Notes: generated by a model from the letters alone, not told the origin. 64,000 nucleotides of DNA from Flavobacterium sp. (GCA_030153045.1 JASLID010000038.1:45263-109262), one strand, 5' to 3'. Counted from the first letter of the stretch, positions 1 to 6,686 are shown. Made by a program: numbers and translations.

Positions 1-548
1 AAGAGCTGTCACAGGAATTTGTAAACAAAAACATTGACATTTTCGTTCACCGTCAATTTGCTATTGAAAAAGACATTGATCAATTATTTAATGACTACCA
101 ATCAATTTTAGACATCAAAGCGGGTGTTTATGGTGACAAAGTAAAAGAGCAAGATACTCACACCTCCACACTTCCTGATGGTTCTGCATCAATTACAATT
201 GGCTACAATGTTTCAATTGGTTTTGATGGTACCGAGAAAATTGGAATACAAGGAATCAAGGAATTTATCACAACTCTTACCGATAATGACGAGAATACCG
301 AAAAGCTTTCAGCAATGGTTAATGTGCTTTTAAAGGAAAGTAAAAAAACGGGGATGTTAAACCCATCGAACATTGTTCAATTAAACTCATTACGAGACAA
401 ATTACAGTCACAAGAGTTTAACGATAACCTAGACATTATTATTAACGCTCAAATCCGTGTGAAGTCAACGATGTTCGTTTCAGGCTGGAAGTTTATAACG
501 CCTGATAATGGTATCAAAAAGAAACTAGAGTTTAGATTTTCAGTTTAA
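1..548 (+). CDS. DUF3164 family phage protein, 5' end outside window
   Basis: The frame is open from base 3 and ends at 548, giving about 181 visible residues with no start in the window. The visible part has an N-terminal helical stretch, then a region around Ser-Ile-Thr-Ile-Gly-Tyr-Asn, and a C-terminal segment ending in Phe-Arg-Phe-Ser-Val. This matches my memory of the DUF3164 proteins found in the early region of Mu-like phages, just right of the transposition genes. The molecular role of the family is not established. Placement next to a GemA-like gene supports the assignment. Confidence 0.65.
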   Translation, partial: ELSQEFVNKNIDIFVHRQFAIEKDIDQLFNDYQSILDIKAGVYGDKVKEQDTHTSTLPDGSASITIGYNVSIGFDGTEKIGIQGIKEFITTLTDNDENTEKLSAMVNVLLKESKKTGMLNPSNIVQLNSLRDKLQSQEFNDNLDIIINAQIRVKSTMFVSGWKFITPDNGIKKKLEFRFSV

Positions 549-560
549 ATAATAAAATCA

Positions 561-824
561 ATGAAAAACAGAATCAAATTATTAGAGTTTTCTGACTTAA
601 TACAAGCAACACTCTTAAAGTATGTTAACGATAAAGATAATGATAGCATCAAAGTTAGCGTCTATGGTTACATAGGTACGGGAGATCATATTGAGTTTAG
701 CTATGATATTGAATTTGAAAATGAATTCGATAGAGACAAAACTTTCGATGAAATAACAACCGAATTGATGTTTAAGGATATTAAGACAATCATAAAATCA
801 AGTAACATTCCAATTCAGTTATAA
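561..824 (+). CDS. Hypothetical phage protein
   Basis: An 87-residue acidic protein starting 12 bp after the DUF3164 gene in the same direction, so probably in the same transcript. It has no signal peptide or membrane segment and no family I recognise. Alternating charged and hydrophobic residues suggest a small mixed alpha/beta fold. It is supported as a gene by its position, its ATG start and the tight packing of this region. Confidence 0.55.
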   Translation: MKNRIKLLEFSDLIQATLLKYVNDKDNDSIKVSVYGYIGTGDHIEFSYDIEFENEFDRDKTFDEITTELMFKDIKTIIKSSNIPIQL

Positions 825-829
825 AATCA

Positions 830-871
830 TCCCGAATGGCATACGGGGCGGTTCAAGTCCGCTCCGGGAGC
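830..871 (+). other. tRNA-like minihelix (T-arm plus acceptor-like stem)
   Basis: Bases 847-863 form a T-arm: stem GGCGG/CCGCT (one G-U pair) closing a 7-base loop TTCAAGT that fits the tRNA TTCRANY consensus. Flanking bases TCCCG (830-834) and CGGGA (865-869) pair as a partial acceptor stem. There is no D-arm or anticodon arm in the 12 bases between. It lies between two small phage genes. It may be a tRNA remnant, a functional tRNA mimic, or chance. Confidence 0.4.
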
Positions 872-894
872 AAAATAATAACAACGCTAAATTT

Positions 895-1086
895 ATGAAA
901 ACAGAAACAATTTACAATGAAACCGAATTAGACAGAGGCAAATGCACTTGCTGTGGTGAAGTTAACGACACCATTGTAATTGACGATGGCCGATGTGTTG
1001 ACTGCATCGAAGAAGAAAAGTTTTTCGATACTACAATGGGCGGAGGCATAGGACATTTTAATTATGATGATTATGACAGTAACTAA
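895..1086 (+). CDS. Small zinc-ribbon-like phage protein
   Basis: A 63-residue protein with two CxxC pairs near its N-terminus (Cys-Thr-Cys-Cys and Cys-Val-Asp-Cys), spaced as in a small treble-clef or zinc-ribbon knuckle, followed by an acidic tail rich in Asp, Tyr and Gly. Zinc binding is inferred from cysteine spacing only. Its 3' end overlaps the start of the GemA-like gene by 23 bp, implying coupled expression. No specific function is recognised. Confidence 0.55.
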   Translation: MKTETIYNETELDRGKCTCCGEVNDTIVIDDGRCVDCIEEEKFFDTTMGGGIGHFNYDDYDSN

Positions 1087-1552
1087 ACTAAATCCAAACG
1101 AAACTATAGGCGATCATTTGCAAATACTAACGTGGCAAATTAATCGAATAATAAAGAATTGCCATTATCAAGAAGAAATTAAAAGCGAATGGGTACAATG
1201 GGTAACTGCTGACGTAAATCGTACCAGTTTAAAATCAATAACACAAGCTCAAGCAAAACAAATCATAATAGCTCAAGAGGGGTTAACATTAATAAATACC
1301 CCATCAGATAATTGGGCATATTTCGATAAAAACAACCAACAGCACAGTTATATCAGGTCGCTTTTAATTCAAATGGCTTGGAGTGTAAAAAGTGAAAAGT
1401 TTGGTGAGGTTGCCGATTTAGAAAGGTTGAGCAATTGGTTAAAAAGCGAACGTTCACCAGTTAGAAAAAAATTGACTTTAATGTCGCCAAAAGAAACCAG
1501 CACCATTATATCAGCACTTGAATATATGGTCGCAAAACATCACAGCAAATGA
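1064..1552 (+). CDS. GemA/gp16-like phage regulatory protein
   Basis: A 162-residue protein whose C-terminal half (short helices, a run like Asp-Leu-Glu-Arg-Leu-Ser-Asn-Trp-Leu, then a final helix with Ile-Ile-Ser-Ala-Leu-Glu) follows the pattern of the GemA/gp16 family (DUF1018) of Mu-like phages. Mu GemA is an early protein that modulates host gene expression. The start at 1064 overlaps the upstream zinc-ribbon gene; the internal ATG at 1073 is an equally good start. Assignment is by pattern only. Confidence 0.55.
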   Translation: MMIMTVTKLNPNETIGDHLQILTWQINRIIKNCHYQEEIKSEWVQWVTADVNRTSLKSITQAQAKQIIIAQEGLTLINTPSDNWAYFDKNNQQHSYIRSLLIQMAWSVKSEKFGEVADLERLSNWLKSERSPVRKKLTLMSPKETSTIISALEYMVAKHHSK

Positions 1553-1749
1553 AACATTGCGAACACACAGACGATGGTTATTGCATAAGAGGCGAAGCAA
1601 ATTATTGTCGTCCGGACGAATGTAAAGGATGCGACCACAAGGATAAAACTTTAGTTGTATTGGAAGTGGTTGTCAACTGTGAAAAAACTGCTTTGCAATG
1701 TGATTATTGTGGAGAAATATTAACCGAACCTAAAATAGATTGTCGATGA
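1549..1749 (+). CDS. Cysteine-rich small phage protein
   Basis: A 66-residue protein overlapping the GemA-like stop by four bases (ATGA). It has ten cysteines in pairs, ending with a CDYCGE knuckle, which suggests one or two zinc-binding modules. No family recognised. It belongs to the same chain of overlapping early genes and is followed by a further ATGA overlap at 1746. Confidence 0.5.
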   Translation: MKHCEHTDDGYCIRGEANYCRPDECKGCDHKDKTLVVLEVVVNCEKTALQCDYCGEILTEPKIDCR

Positions 1750-1814
1750 GAAAACCAACAGTATTAATATTATTCAACTTTTTAAAAACCCTATTCACTA
1801 AAACAAAACTATGA
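1746..1814 (+). CDS. Possible 22-residue translationally coupled peptide
   Basis: A 22-codon frame whose ATG overlaps the previous stop (ATGA at 1746-1749) and whose TGA overlaps the next ATG (ATGA at 1811-1814). It exactly fills the gap between two genes in this stop-start chain. The peptide is basic with a short hydrophobic centre (Val-Leu-Ile-Leu-Phe). It may be a real micropeptide or serve only to carry ribosomes to the next gene. Confidence 0.35.
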   Translation: MRKPTVLILFNFLKTLFTKTKL

Positions 1815-2074
1815 GAACAAAAATTTCACCACAAAGATACATTGCAGGCTTAGGATTATTTGTTATGCAATTCACTATTTGGATGACAGATATTATTCAA
1901 GGAATAACTCCTGAGTTTGGTAAAATGATTTATAACGCAATGTTGAGTATTGCAATATTGTTGATAGTAATTCCTTCAACAAAACCAAAAAAAGGGGCTT
2001 GCAATTGTTCTGATGTAAATCAATGTGAAAAACGTTGCACCGCAAAGAAAAAATTCATTAAAAATCACCAATGA
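1811..2074 (+). CDS. Small phage membrane protein
   Basis: An 87-residue protein with two predicted transmembrane helices (about residues 10-30 and 40-57) and a cytoplasmic-type tail with four cysteines and many lysines. Its start overlaps the upstream 22-codon frame and its stop overlaps the next gene by four bases. A role in superinfection exclusion or lysis is possible, but nothing in the sequence decides it. Confidence 0.5.
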   Translation: MRTKISPQRYIAGLGLFVMQFTIWMTDIIQGITPEFGKMIYNAMLSIAILLIVIPSTKPKKGACNCSDVNQCEKRCTAKKKFIKNHQ

Positions 2075-2403
2075 AAATAGAACTTAAAATAACATTCTCA
2101 CAACTTGAAGCATTGGTATTAGCATTTTCAGTAATTACTGAACCTCCTATTAACCATCGAGATACCAAAGTAGCAAGAAGTGTTTTAGACAAGGTAATAG
2201 TCAAGCTAAAAAAAAAACACATTGATGAGAGTATGAAATCATCACTTTTTAGTCAAAAAAAGAAATTTAAAATTTCACTTGAATATTATGAAGCGCATTT
2301 TTTAGAGAAATTTTTAGAGATAATAATAGCTTTTTGTGATAAAGACTATGAACGTGTGATACTATCTAAAATAATGGCGGAAATCAATCAAAAACTAGCA
2401 TAA
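2071..2403 (+). CDS. Hypothetical phage protein
   Basis: A 110-residue, mostly helical, lysine-rich soluble protein. It overlaps both neighbours (ATGA at 2071 and TAATG at 2401-2405). No motif or family recognised. Overlap with genes on both sides supports it being translated. Confidence 0.5.
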   Translation: MKIELKITFSQLEALVLAFSVITEPPINHRDTKVARSVLDKVIVKLKKKHIDESMKSSLFSQKKKFKISLEYYEAHFLEKFLEIIIAFCDKDYERVILSKIMAEINQKLA

Positions 2404-2837
2404 TGGAACTCGTTAAAACCTATACCGTAAGAATGCAATCGGGCGATATATGGCAGTTTAAATACAATTTAAACGGCGTTTTAATCTACTTTAATGCGAT
2501 GGACGGCGAGATGAATGATAAACAAGAAAAGTTTCTTTATCTCGACGGTAAATTCCCCTGGAAAGAAGATCACATAAAAGGATGGCCAGTATTGTATAAA
2601 ACAATCAATATCGAAGTTGGTGAGCCTGATTTATCATTTAGTACATTTTGGAAAATGTATCCAGCAAACCCATTAAGTAAAAAGAAACTTTCACAGGAAC
2701 GCTGGGACAAACTAAAACCAACTGATCAATTAAAAATACTAATGAAAATTCCTGAGTTCATCAGGCTTAAAACAAAGGAAAACACAAAACTACCATACGC
2801 TGAAGTATTTATTAATCAACGTTGGTGGGATAACTAA
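2403..2837 (+). CDS. Phage replication-initiator-like C-terminal domain protein
   Basis: A 144-residue protein. The N-terminal 75 residues are strand-rich and unrecognised. The C-terminal part has the order Phe-Trp-x-Met-Tyr-Pro ... Lys-Lys-x-x-Arg-Trp-x-x-Leu ... Tyr-Ala-x-x-x-x-Asn-Gln-Arg-Trp-Trp. This resembles the short helical domain at the end of many phage replication initiators that ends in 'P.tWLN..RW'. It is much shorter than a full initiator, so it may be a replication accessory or regulator. Confidence 0.45.
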   Translation: MELVKTYTVRMQSGDIWQFKYNLNGVLIYFNAMDGEMNDKQEKFLYLDGKFPWKEDHIKGWPVLYKTINIEVGEPDLSFSTFWKMYPANPLSKKKLSQERWDKLKPTDQLKILMKIPEFIRLKTKENTKLPYAEVFINQRWWDN

Positions 2838-2847
2838 AACAAACACT

Positions 2848-3135
2848 ATGGCAAAACAATTTTTAAGAATCGCAAAAACAAATGCATCAAAAAACAAAGT
2901 GCAATCATTGGTTATAATGAGCCTTGAAATGATTGACAATACACTCCATAAAAATATTGGTGATGCGAAAAAAATGGTAAAACATCAATTCGACCAAGCT
3001 TTGAAACAATATACAGGAAAAGCTAAAATCCCTGAGTTGAAAGAATTTAATCCAAGTGAAGAAACGACTTCATTTTATGTCGAGGACTTAATTTACATCG
3101 ATATTCATTCAGTAAAAATAGATTTTTCGCATTAA
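2848..3135 (+). CDS. Hypothetical phage protein
   Basis: A 95-residue protein with a basic helical N-terminal half (many Lys and Asn) and an acidic C-terminal half. No membrane segment and no recognised family. It follows the replication-like gene by 10 bp in the same direction. Confidence 0.5.
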   Translation: MAKQFLRIAKTNASKNKVQSLVIMSLEMIDNTLHKNIGDAKKMVKHQFDQALKQYTGKAKIPELKEFNPSEETTSFYVEDLIYIDIHSVKIDFSH

Positions 3136-3153
3136 TTATAACAAGAAAGCAAC

Positions 3154-3532
3154 ATGAACAAACAAACAGCAATACAAGCAGAATGGATTGAATTAGGTTT
3201 TGAACCTAGCTACCCCGACGAAAATGGATTTATATATTTCGATTCTCTTCCTGATGAGTTCGATATTTGGAGTTTACAGTTAGTGGCCAATAATTCGGGT
3301 TTGATAGCTCGGCCAAAAAAAACTTATTGGAATAGAAAACAACAAAGGCTGGATAAAAATTGAAAGCGAAAATGATTTACCGAAGCAATTTTCTAATTGT
3401 TTTTGCCTTTATAAAGATGGTGACATTAGAGTTTTTGAATTTAGACCCGAAAAAGAATTTGATGTTAGTTTATTTATGGAAGAATTTACCCATTATCAAC
3501 TAATAGAAAATCCTGAACCACCAATTTATTAA
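3154..3532 (+). CDS. Frame-disrupted small phage gene (A8 run)
   Basis: The first frame (3154-3363) gives 69 residues and stops. A second open frame continues, offset by one base, to the stop at 3530-3532 with protein-like composition (for example Gly-Trp-Ile-Lys-Ile-Glu and Phe-Arg-Pro-Glu-Lys-Glu). The frames meet at a run of eight A (3315-3322). With seven A, a single 125-residue protein results. It could be a real frameshift mutation, a sequencing error, or polymerase slippage at the A run. No family recognised. Confidence 0.5.
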
Positions 3533-3540
3533 AAAAACAA

Positions 3541-3611
3541 CTTCCCCGGGGAAGTTACCGCGCAAGTACCGCACAAGTACCGCGCAAGTACCGCACAAGT
3601 ACCGCGCAAGT
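3541..3611 (+). repeat. 14-bp palindrome followed by five 11-bp tandem repeats
   Basis: CTTCCCCGGGGAAG (3541-3554) is a perfect palindrome. Two bases later come five exact-length 11-bp units, 3557-3611, alternating ACCGCGCAAGT and ACCGCACAAGT. The block is much more GC-rich than its surroundings and does not encode a protein of plausible composition. It may be a cis-acting protein- or gyrase-binding site, or a replication element. Confidence 0.75.
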
Positions 3612-3637
3612 AAAATAGACAACTAACAGTAATAATA

Positions 3638-3778
3638 ATGAAAACAACCGAGCAGATTTACGAAGAAATCCAACAGGAAAAAGAAAAGGAGTTGAGATTA
3701 GAACAAAAGAGACTCAGACGAAAAGTCAGAAACCCAATGACTCATTTAAAACCGAAGAAAAAGAAACGTAAAAAATAA
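3638..3778 (+). CDS. Short very basic phage peptide
   Basis: A 46-residue frame with an ATG after an AT-rich leader. It begins with an acidic helix and ends in a strongly basic tail with long lysine runs, suggestive of nucleic-acid binding. It is separated by 4 bp from the next gene. Its small size limits certainty. Confidence 0.4.
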   Translation: MKTTEQIYEEIQQEKEKELRLEQKRLRRKVRNPMTHLKPKKKKRKK

Positions 3779-3782
3779 TTTT

Positions 3783-4307
3783 ATGATACTACCATTTACC
3801 ACACACATAGCAGGAAAGCCAACCTATTTTGTTGAGAAAATATGGAAAGGTATAAAAGGAGAAATATCAAGAGACTTATATTTTGAGATTACAAAAAATA
3901 AATCACCTGAAGAATTAACCAAGCAATACACAATCAATGGTGAGGTTTATGATAAAATTAAACCCAAAATTCACACTTTACGAAATGATGTCTACAATAT
4001 TTGGTGTCCAGGTACTTTAATTCAGTTTTTTACAAAAGATTCAAATTTAGAACCTTTTCAATTTGCTCCAGTTCTACCAGTGGTTAGTACGCAAGAAGTT
4101 TTTATGACTTATAGCCATTCAAACTTGATACAAATATCAATAGATGGCCGGGAACTATTTAGCTATACCGAAAGATGGGAATTTGCTTTAAATGATGGGT
4201 TTGATTGTTGGGATGATTTCTTCAATTATTTCTATCCTAAAATCCAACAGTCAGATGACAAATGTTATAAGCCTAAACTCATTCACTGGACAAATTTAAA
4301 ATACTAA
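3783..4307 (+). CDS. Conserved phage protein, ASCH-like candidate
   Basis: A 174-residue soluble protein. The segment Lys-Pro-Lys-Ile-His-Thr-Leu-Arg followed by Trp-x-Pro-Gly-x-x-Ile-Gln-Phe resembles a family I have seen in other Bacteroidota phages, and the 'IHT.R ... W..G' pattern is reminiscent of ASCH/PUA-like domains. The C-terminal half is rich in aromatic residues (Asp-Cys-Trp-Asp-Asp-Phe-Phe). Function unknown; an RNA- or base-binding role is only a guess. Confidence 0.5.
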   Translation: MILPFTTHIAGKPTYFVEKIWKGIKGEISRDLYFEITKNKSPEELTKQYTINGEVYDKIKPKIHTLRNDVYNIWCPGTLIQFFTKDSNLEPFQFAPVLPVVSTQEVFMTYSHSNLIQISIDGRELFSYTERWEFALNDGFDCWDDFFNYFYPKIQQSDDKCYKPKLIHWTNLKY

Positions 4308-4355
4308 TTACGGGAAACCGTAAAACACTTAATAAATAACTTTATACTTTTACTA

Positions 4356-4484
4356 ATGAGTCAACATCAAATTTATCAGGAGTTAGTCAAGATTCAAAAG
4401 AAAATAATTTTCTTTACCGGAGCATTAGCAGGATTTATTACTGCTTTTATAATCATAATAATACTTCATTTTTTTATTGTTTAA
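4356..4484 (+). CDS. 42-residue single-pass membrane peptide
   Basis: A short frame with a charged N-terminal helix (about 18 residues) and one strongly hydrophobic segment to the C-terminus (residues 19-42, rich in Ile and Phe). It is followed directly by an intrinsic terminator at 4496. The form resembles small phage membrane peptides, but no family is recognised. Confidence 0.45.
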   Translation: MSQHQIYQELVKIQKKIIFFTGALAGFITAFIIIIILHFFIV

Positions 4485-4495
4485 TTTTAGGCAGG

Positions 4496-4530
4496 AAAAG
4501 CGAACGACTTTGTACACCGTTCGCTTTTTT
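4496..4530 (+). terminator. Intrinsic terminator
   Basis: Inverted repeat AAAAGCGAACG ... CGTTCGCTTTT with an 11-base loop, followed by Ts. It closes the early gene chain. The promoter for the next small gene overlaps its loop and right arm. Confidence 0.8.
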
Positions 4531-4540
4531 ATTACATTTG
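4509..4540 (+). promoter_or_regulatory. Bacteroidota promoter, TTTG-N20-TACATTTG
   Basis: TTTG at 4509-4512 and TACATTTG at 4533-4540, 20 bases apart, match the TTTG/TAnnTTTG consensus. The next ATG is only four bases after the -7 box (4545), so the transcript would be leaderless or nearly so. Confidence 0.65.
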
Positions 4541-4544
4541 AATT

Positions 4545-4652
4545 ATGAATAACAATAAATCAACAAAAACATATAAAACATTGGTAGTAGTAGGGCTAAT
4601 AATAATCATTTCCCAATTAATTATGATCTATTTTAAAACAACAAAAAATTAA
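4545..4652 (+). CDS. 35-residue membrane peptide
   Basis: A short frame with a polar N-terminus, one hydrophobic segment (residues 13-30, Val/Leu/Ile rich) and a basic C-terminus. It directly follows a good promoter, which supports it as a real gene, and lies 3 bp before the next gene. No family recognised. Confidence 0.45.
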   Translation: MNNNKSTKTYKTLVVVGLIIIISQLIMIYFKTTKN

Positions 4653-4655
4653 TAA

Positions 4656-5042
4656 ATGAACAAATCAAAACTTATCGGCAGCGCCGTATTATTCGTAGTA
4701 ATTTTTATTGGTGTAAAAACGTGTAAAAGTGGCGATGTGGCCAGCGCACAAAATACCGAAAAAACTGTAAACAATGACTCTATTAATAAAGTAGCTTTAG
4801 AGATCGTAAAACAAGAAAAAAAGGTTAAAGATGTGGTTCTAACCGATGCAAACGTTTTATACGTTGCTGTTGAGAGCGACGGAACTGACAGAAGTGGTTA
4901 CGCTTCATATATATGTGAGACATTAAAAGAAAGTAAGTCCACAATTGAAGCGGTTAAGGTTGTCGAATTTGGAACAATGAATAGTCCAGAAAAAGACAAC
5001 GCTTACGGAGTACTTTTAGGAGAAAGTAGATGTAATCAATAA
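4656..5042 (+). CDS. Membrane-anchored hypothetical phage protein
   Basis: A 128-residue protein with an N-terminal hydrophobic anchor (residues 5-22) ending in Cys-Lys-Ser, then an exported-type polar domain with two further cysteines (Tyr-Ile-Cys-Glu and Ser-Arg-Cys-Asn). The anchor could be a lipobox-less signal anchor. Followed by a terminator at 5073. A cell-surface or exclusion role is possible; not recognised. Confidence 0.5.
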   Translation: MNKSKLIGSAVLFVVIFIGVKTCKSGDVASAQNTEKTVNNDSINKVALEIVKQEKKVKDVVLTDANVLYVAVESDGTDRSGYASYICETLKESKSTIEAVKVVEFGTMNSPEKDNAYGVLLGESRCNQ

Positions 5043-5072
5043 ATTTTCCAACACTGTATTTATTACATATTA

Positions 5073-5099
5073 AAGCTCGTCAGTTGACGAGCTTTTTTT
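5073..5099 (+). terminator. Intrinsic terminator
   Basis: Perfect 10-bp stem AAGCTCGTCA/TGACGAGCTT with a two-base GT centre (a slightly opened loop in RNA), followed by seven Ts. It ends the small-gene transcript just before the regulator promoter. Confidence 0.85.
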
Positions 5100-5115
5100 A
5101 TTCAAAAAAAATCGA

Positions 5116-5147
5116 TTTGTAAGATTTATTTCAACTCTTTATATTTG
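5116..5147 (+). promoter_or_regulatory. Promoter of the 77-residue regulator gene
   Basis: TTTG (5116-5119), 20-base spacer, TATATTTG (5140-5147): a near-ideal Bacteroidota promoter. The ATG at 5152 is four bases after the -7 box, predicting a leaderless mRNA, the same arrangement as at 4540/4545. Confidence 0.7.
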
Positions 5148-5151
5148 CAGT

Positions 5152-5385
5152 ATGACCACTCGAAAACAACGCCTTACAGAACGAAATACCGTAGTTAGAA
5201 AGTTATTCTATGACTTGATGGCTAAAAATCCTAAATGGCGTATTGATGCAGTCATTGAGGAGGTTGGAAAAAAGGTGTTTTTATCTAATAGAACTGTTGA
5301 AGCAATAATCAATCACGAGGGAATTTATAAAGACAATACACCGCCACCACAAAGCAATCAGTTAAAAATTTTCGGTAACATTTAA
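5152..5385 (+). CDS. Small DNA-binding protein, candidate late-gene activator
   Basis: A 77-residue basic protein. Residues about 18-55 (Lys-Trp-Arg-Ile-Asp-Ala-Val ... Leu-Ser-Asn-Arg-Thr-Val-Glu-Ala-Ile-Ile) look like a helix-turn-helix of the type used by short phage activators. It has its own promoter, lies between two terminators, and sits immediately before the late regions. That is where Mu places its Mor/C regulators, so it may control late transcription. No direct similarity to Mor or C is claimed. Confidence 0.5.
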   Translation: MTTRKQRLTERNTVVRKLFYDLMAKNPKWRIDAVIEEVGKKVFLSNRTVEAIINHEGIYKDNTPPPQSNQLKIFGNI

Positions 5386-5403
5386 AAAGCGTTAAAAAAG
5401 TCG

Positions 5404-5411
5404 TATATTTG
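5404..5411 (+). promoter_or_regulatory. -7 box before a short structured transcript
   Basis: TATATTTG fits TAnnTTTG. No TTTG is seen about 19 bases upstream (only ACATTT), so a weak or activator-dependent promoter is likely. No protein frame follows; a structured 95-base region ending in a terminator does. Confidence 0.45.
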
Positions 5412-5506
5412 CAATGTAAATAAGTCTACTACAATTCAGTATAAAAATGCAGTCGAGGTGAGAACCGAGACAGCTCGAACGATAAAAGCCCCTTTATGGG
5501 GCTTTT
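5412..5506 (+). ncRNA. Candidate phage small RNA
   Basis: Between the -7 box and the terminator lie about 70 bases with no useful reading frame. TCGAG (5453-5457) and CTCGA (5474-5478) can close a stem enclosing the short hairpin GGT-GAGA-ACC, which has a GNRA-type loop. A promoter, structure and terminator without a gene is the layout of a small RNA. Expression is not shown by sequence. Confidence 0.4.
5484..5506. terminator. Bidirectional intrinsic terminator
   Basis: Perfect 9-bp stem AAAAGCCCC/GGGGCTTTT with loop TTTAT. It has A and T tracts on both sides, so it can stop the rightward small transcript and the leftward head/packaging operon, whose last gene ends at 5508. Confidence 0.85.
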
Positions 5507-5507
5507 G

Positions 5508-6686
5508 TCATTTTAATATGTCAAGGTTTTTGAAATCTCTTTGTATCATTTGTTCACGCGTTAAATGTACTGCTTTACCTTTACGCTGAAAAATCATTCC
5601 TTGAATACTTCGACCTCTCTCTTTAGTTACTTTACGCTGTAAAGTCCTGATTATTTCGTTAATGTCAAGCTTTTTAATTTCGTCTAAATCCCAAACAATG
5701 TAATATGGTATTTGCTTCGGATTAATGGCTTTATTTAACATCTGATCCTTTGAGCTATCAATAACACCTCTCATGTTATTTAACCCTTTAATCGACTTCC
5801 TATCACCCAAATACTTGCGCATGATTAAGTATTCCGGATTAGTGACATTTTTAAGCTCAACATGTGATCTGATTAAGAAATCAAGATCTAACTTTTTTGA
5901 GCAAATGTCAGCTATTTGATAATTGCGTCTTAAGTCCTGATTATCGGCTCCCAAACTGATTTTTACTCGTGGGTTTTTAGTGTCAATTACATTCGATTCA
6001 GACGACATAAAATCAGTAGCGATACCTTTGGCCTCTTTTATTTCGTCTTTACTTAAACTATCAGTATAAGGAGTTTCTTTGAAGATTTTACCACTTATAG
6101 CTGGATTGTTTTTAAAGCTCTCTTTAAAATTGTACTTCGGTATTTTCTCGCTTGGTTCCTCGTCTGTTTGAACTATATTACATCTACAACCCCAATCAAA
6201 AGGTGTTGTGTGATCTTTCCAAAATGAATGATTAATCGGTAAAATCAAACCGTCTAAAATCTTATGTTCGTCTCTCACCCTGGCATCACCTGCATCAACA
6301 ATTTTTAGGTTTGGATAAAGGTCTGCATCTGCCTCAAAATCCTGCCATTTTTCCGCCATATTAGCAGCTGCAACCGTATGATGGTATTCAGTCTTTAACC
6401 ATCGATTATTGTACTCAATATTAAGCTCGTCAGCTTTCTTTTTAAATTCTGACCATGGTACAATTTTACCATCTTTTGTAAGAGCTGATTCTAATTGTTT
6501 TTTAAAGTCAGTTTCTTTAAAAGCTGAGAATTGTGCAACATTGTATTTTAAAGAGTGAGCAAGTGCCGGATCATACATTTTAGGTTTTGGATTATAACCA
6601 ACATCGATACCTTTTGAAAGCTCGTTATAGTAATACTCCTGTAATTTTTTTCTATCTCCTGGTGTTACTTCTCTTTCGTCAAACAA
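5508..6686 (-). CDS. MuF-type phage head morphogenesis protein (minor head)
   Basis: At least 392 residues. The central region has the MuF/SPP1 gp7 signature: Asp-Ala-Arg-Val-Arg-Asp-Glu-His, then Phe-Asp-Trp-Gly-Cys-Arg-Cys. MuF proteins sit at the portal vertex and enter the capsid. Residues from about 240 on form an extra domain that I do not recognise securely; such tails on MuF proteins are often nuclease or toxin-like. The first available start is a poor TTG at 6686, yet the frame stays open another 45 codons, up to 6821, with protein-like sequence. It overlaps the end of the portal gene at a -1 slippery site, so the natural product is probably a portal-MuF frameshift fusion. Confidence 0.85.
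   Translation of the reverse strand: MFDEREVTPGDRKKLQEYYYNELSKGIDVGYNPKPKMYDPALAHSLKYNVAQFSAFKETDFKKQLESALTKDGKIVPWSEFKKKADELNIEYNNRWLKTEYHHTVAAANMAEKWQDFEADADLYPNLKIVDAGDARVRDEHKILDGLILPINHSFWKDHTTPFDWGCRCNIVQTDEEPSEKIPKYNFKESFKNNPAISGKIFKETPYTDSLSKDEIKEAKGIATDFMSSESNVIDTKNPRVKISLGADNQDLRRNYQIADICSKKLDLDFLIRSHVELKNVTNPEYLIMRKYLGDRKSIKGLNNMRGVIDSSKDQMLNKAINPKQIPYYIVWDLDEIKKLDINEIIRTLQRKVTKERGRSIQGMIFQRKGKAVHLTREQMIQRDFKNLDILK

Noticed and set aside
830..871. Complete tRNA gene
   Set aside because: No D-arm or anticodon arm is present in the flanking bases; only a T-arm and partial acceptor stem exist.
3557..3611. Possible CRISPR-like repeat array
   Set aside because: Units are 11 bp with no spacers and no cas genes nearby; it is a tandem repeat.
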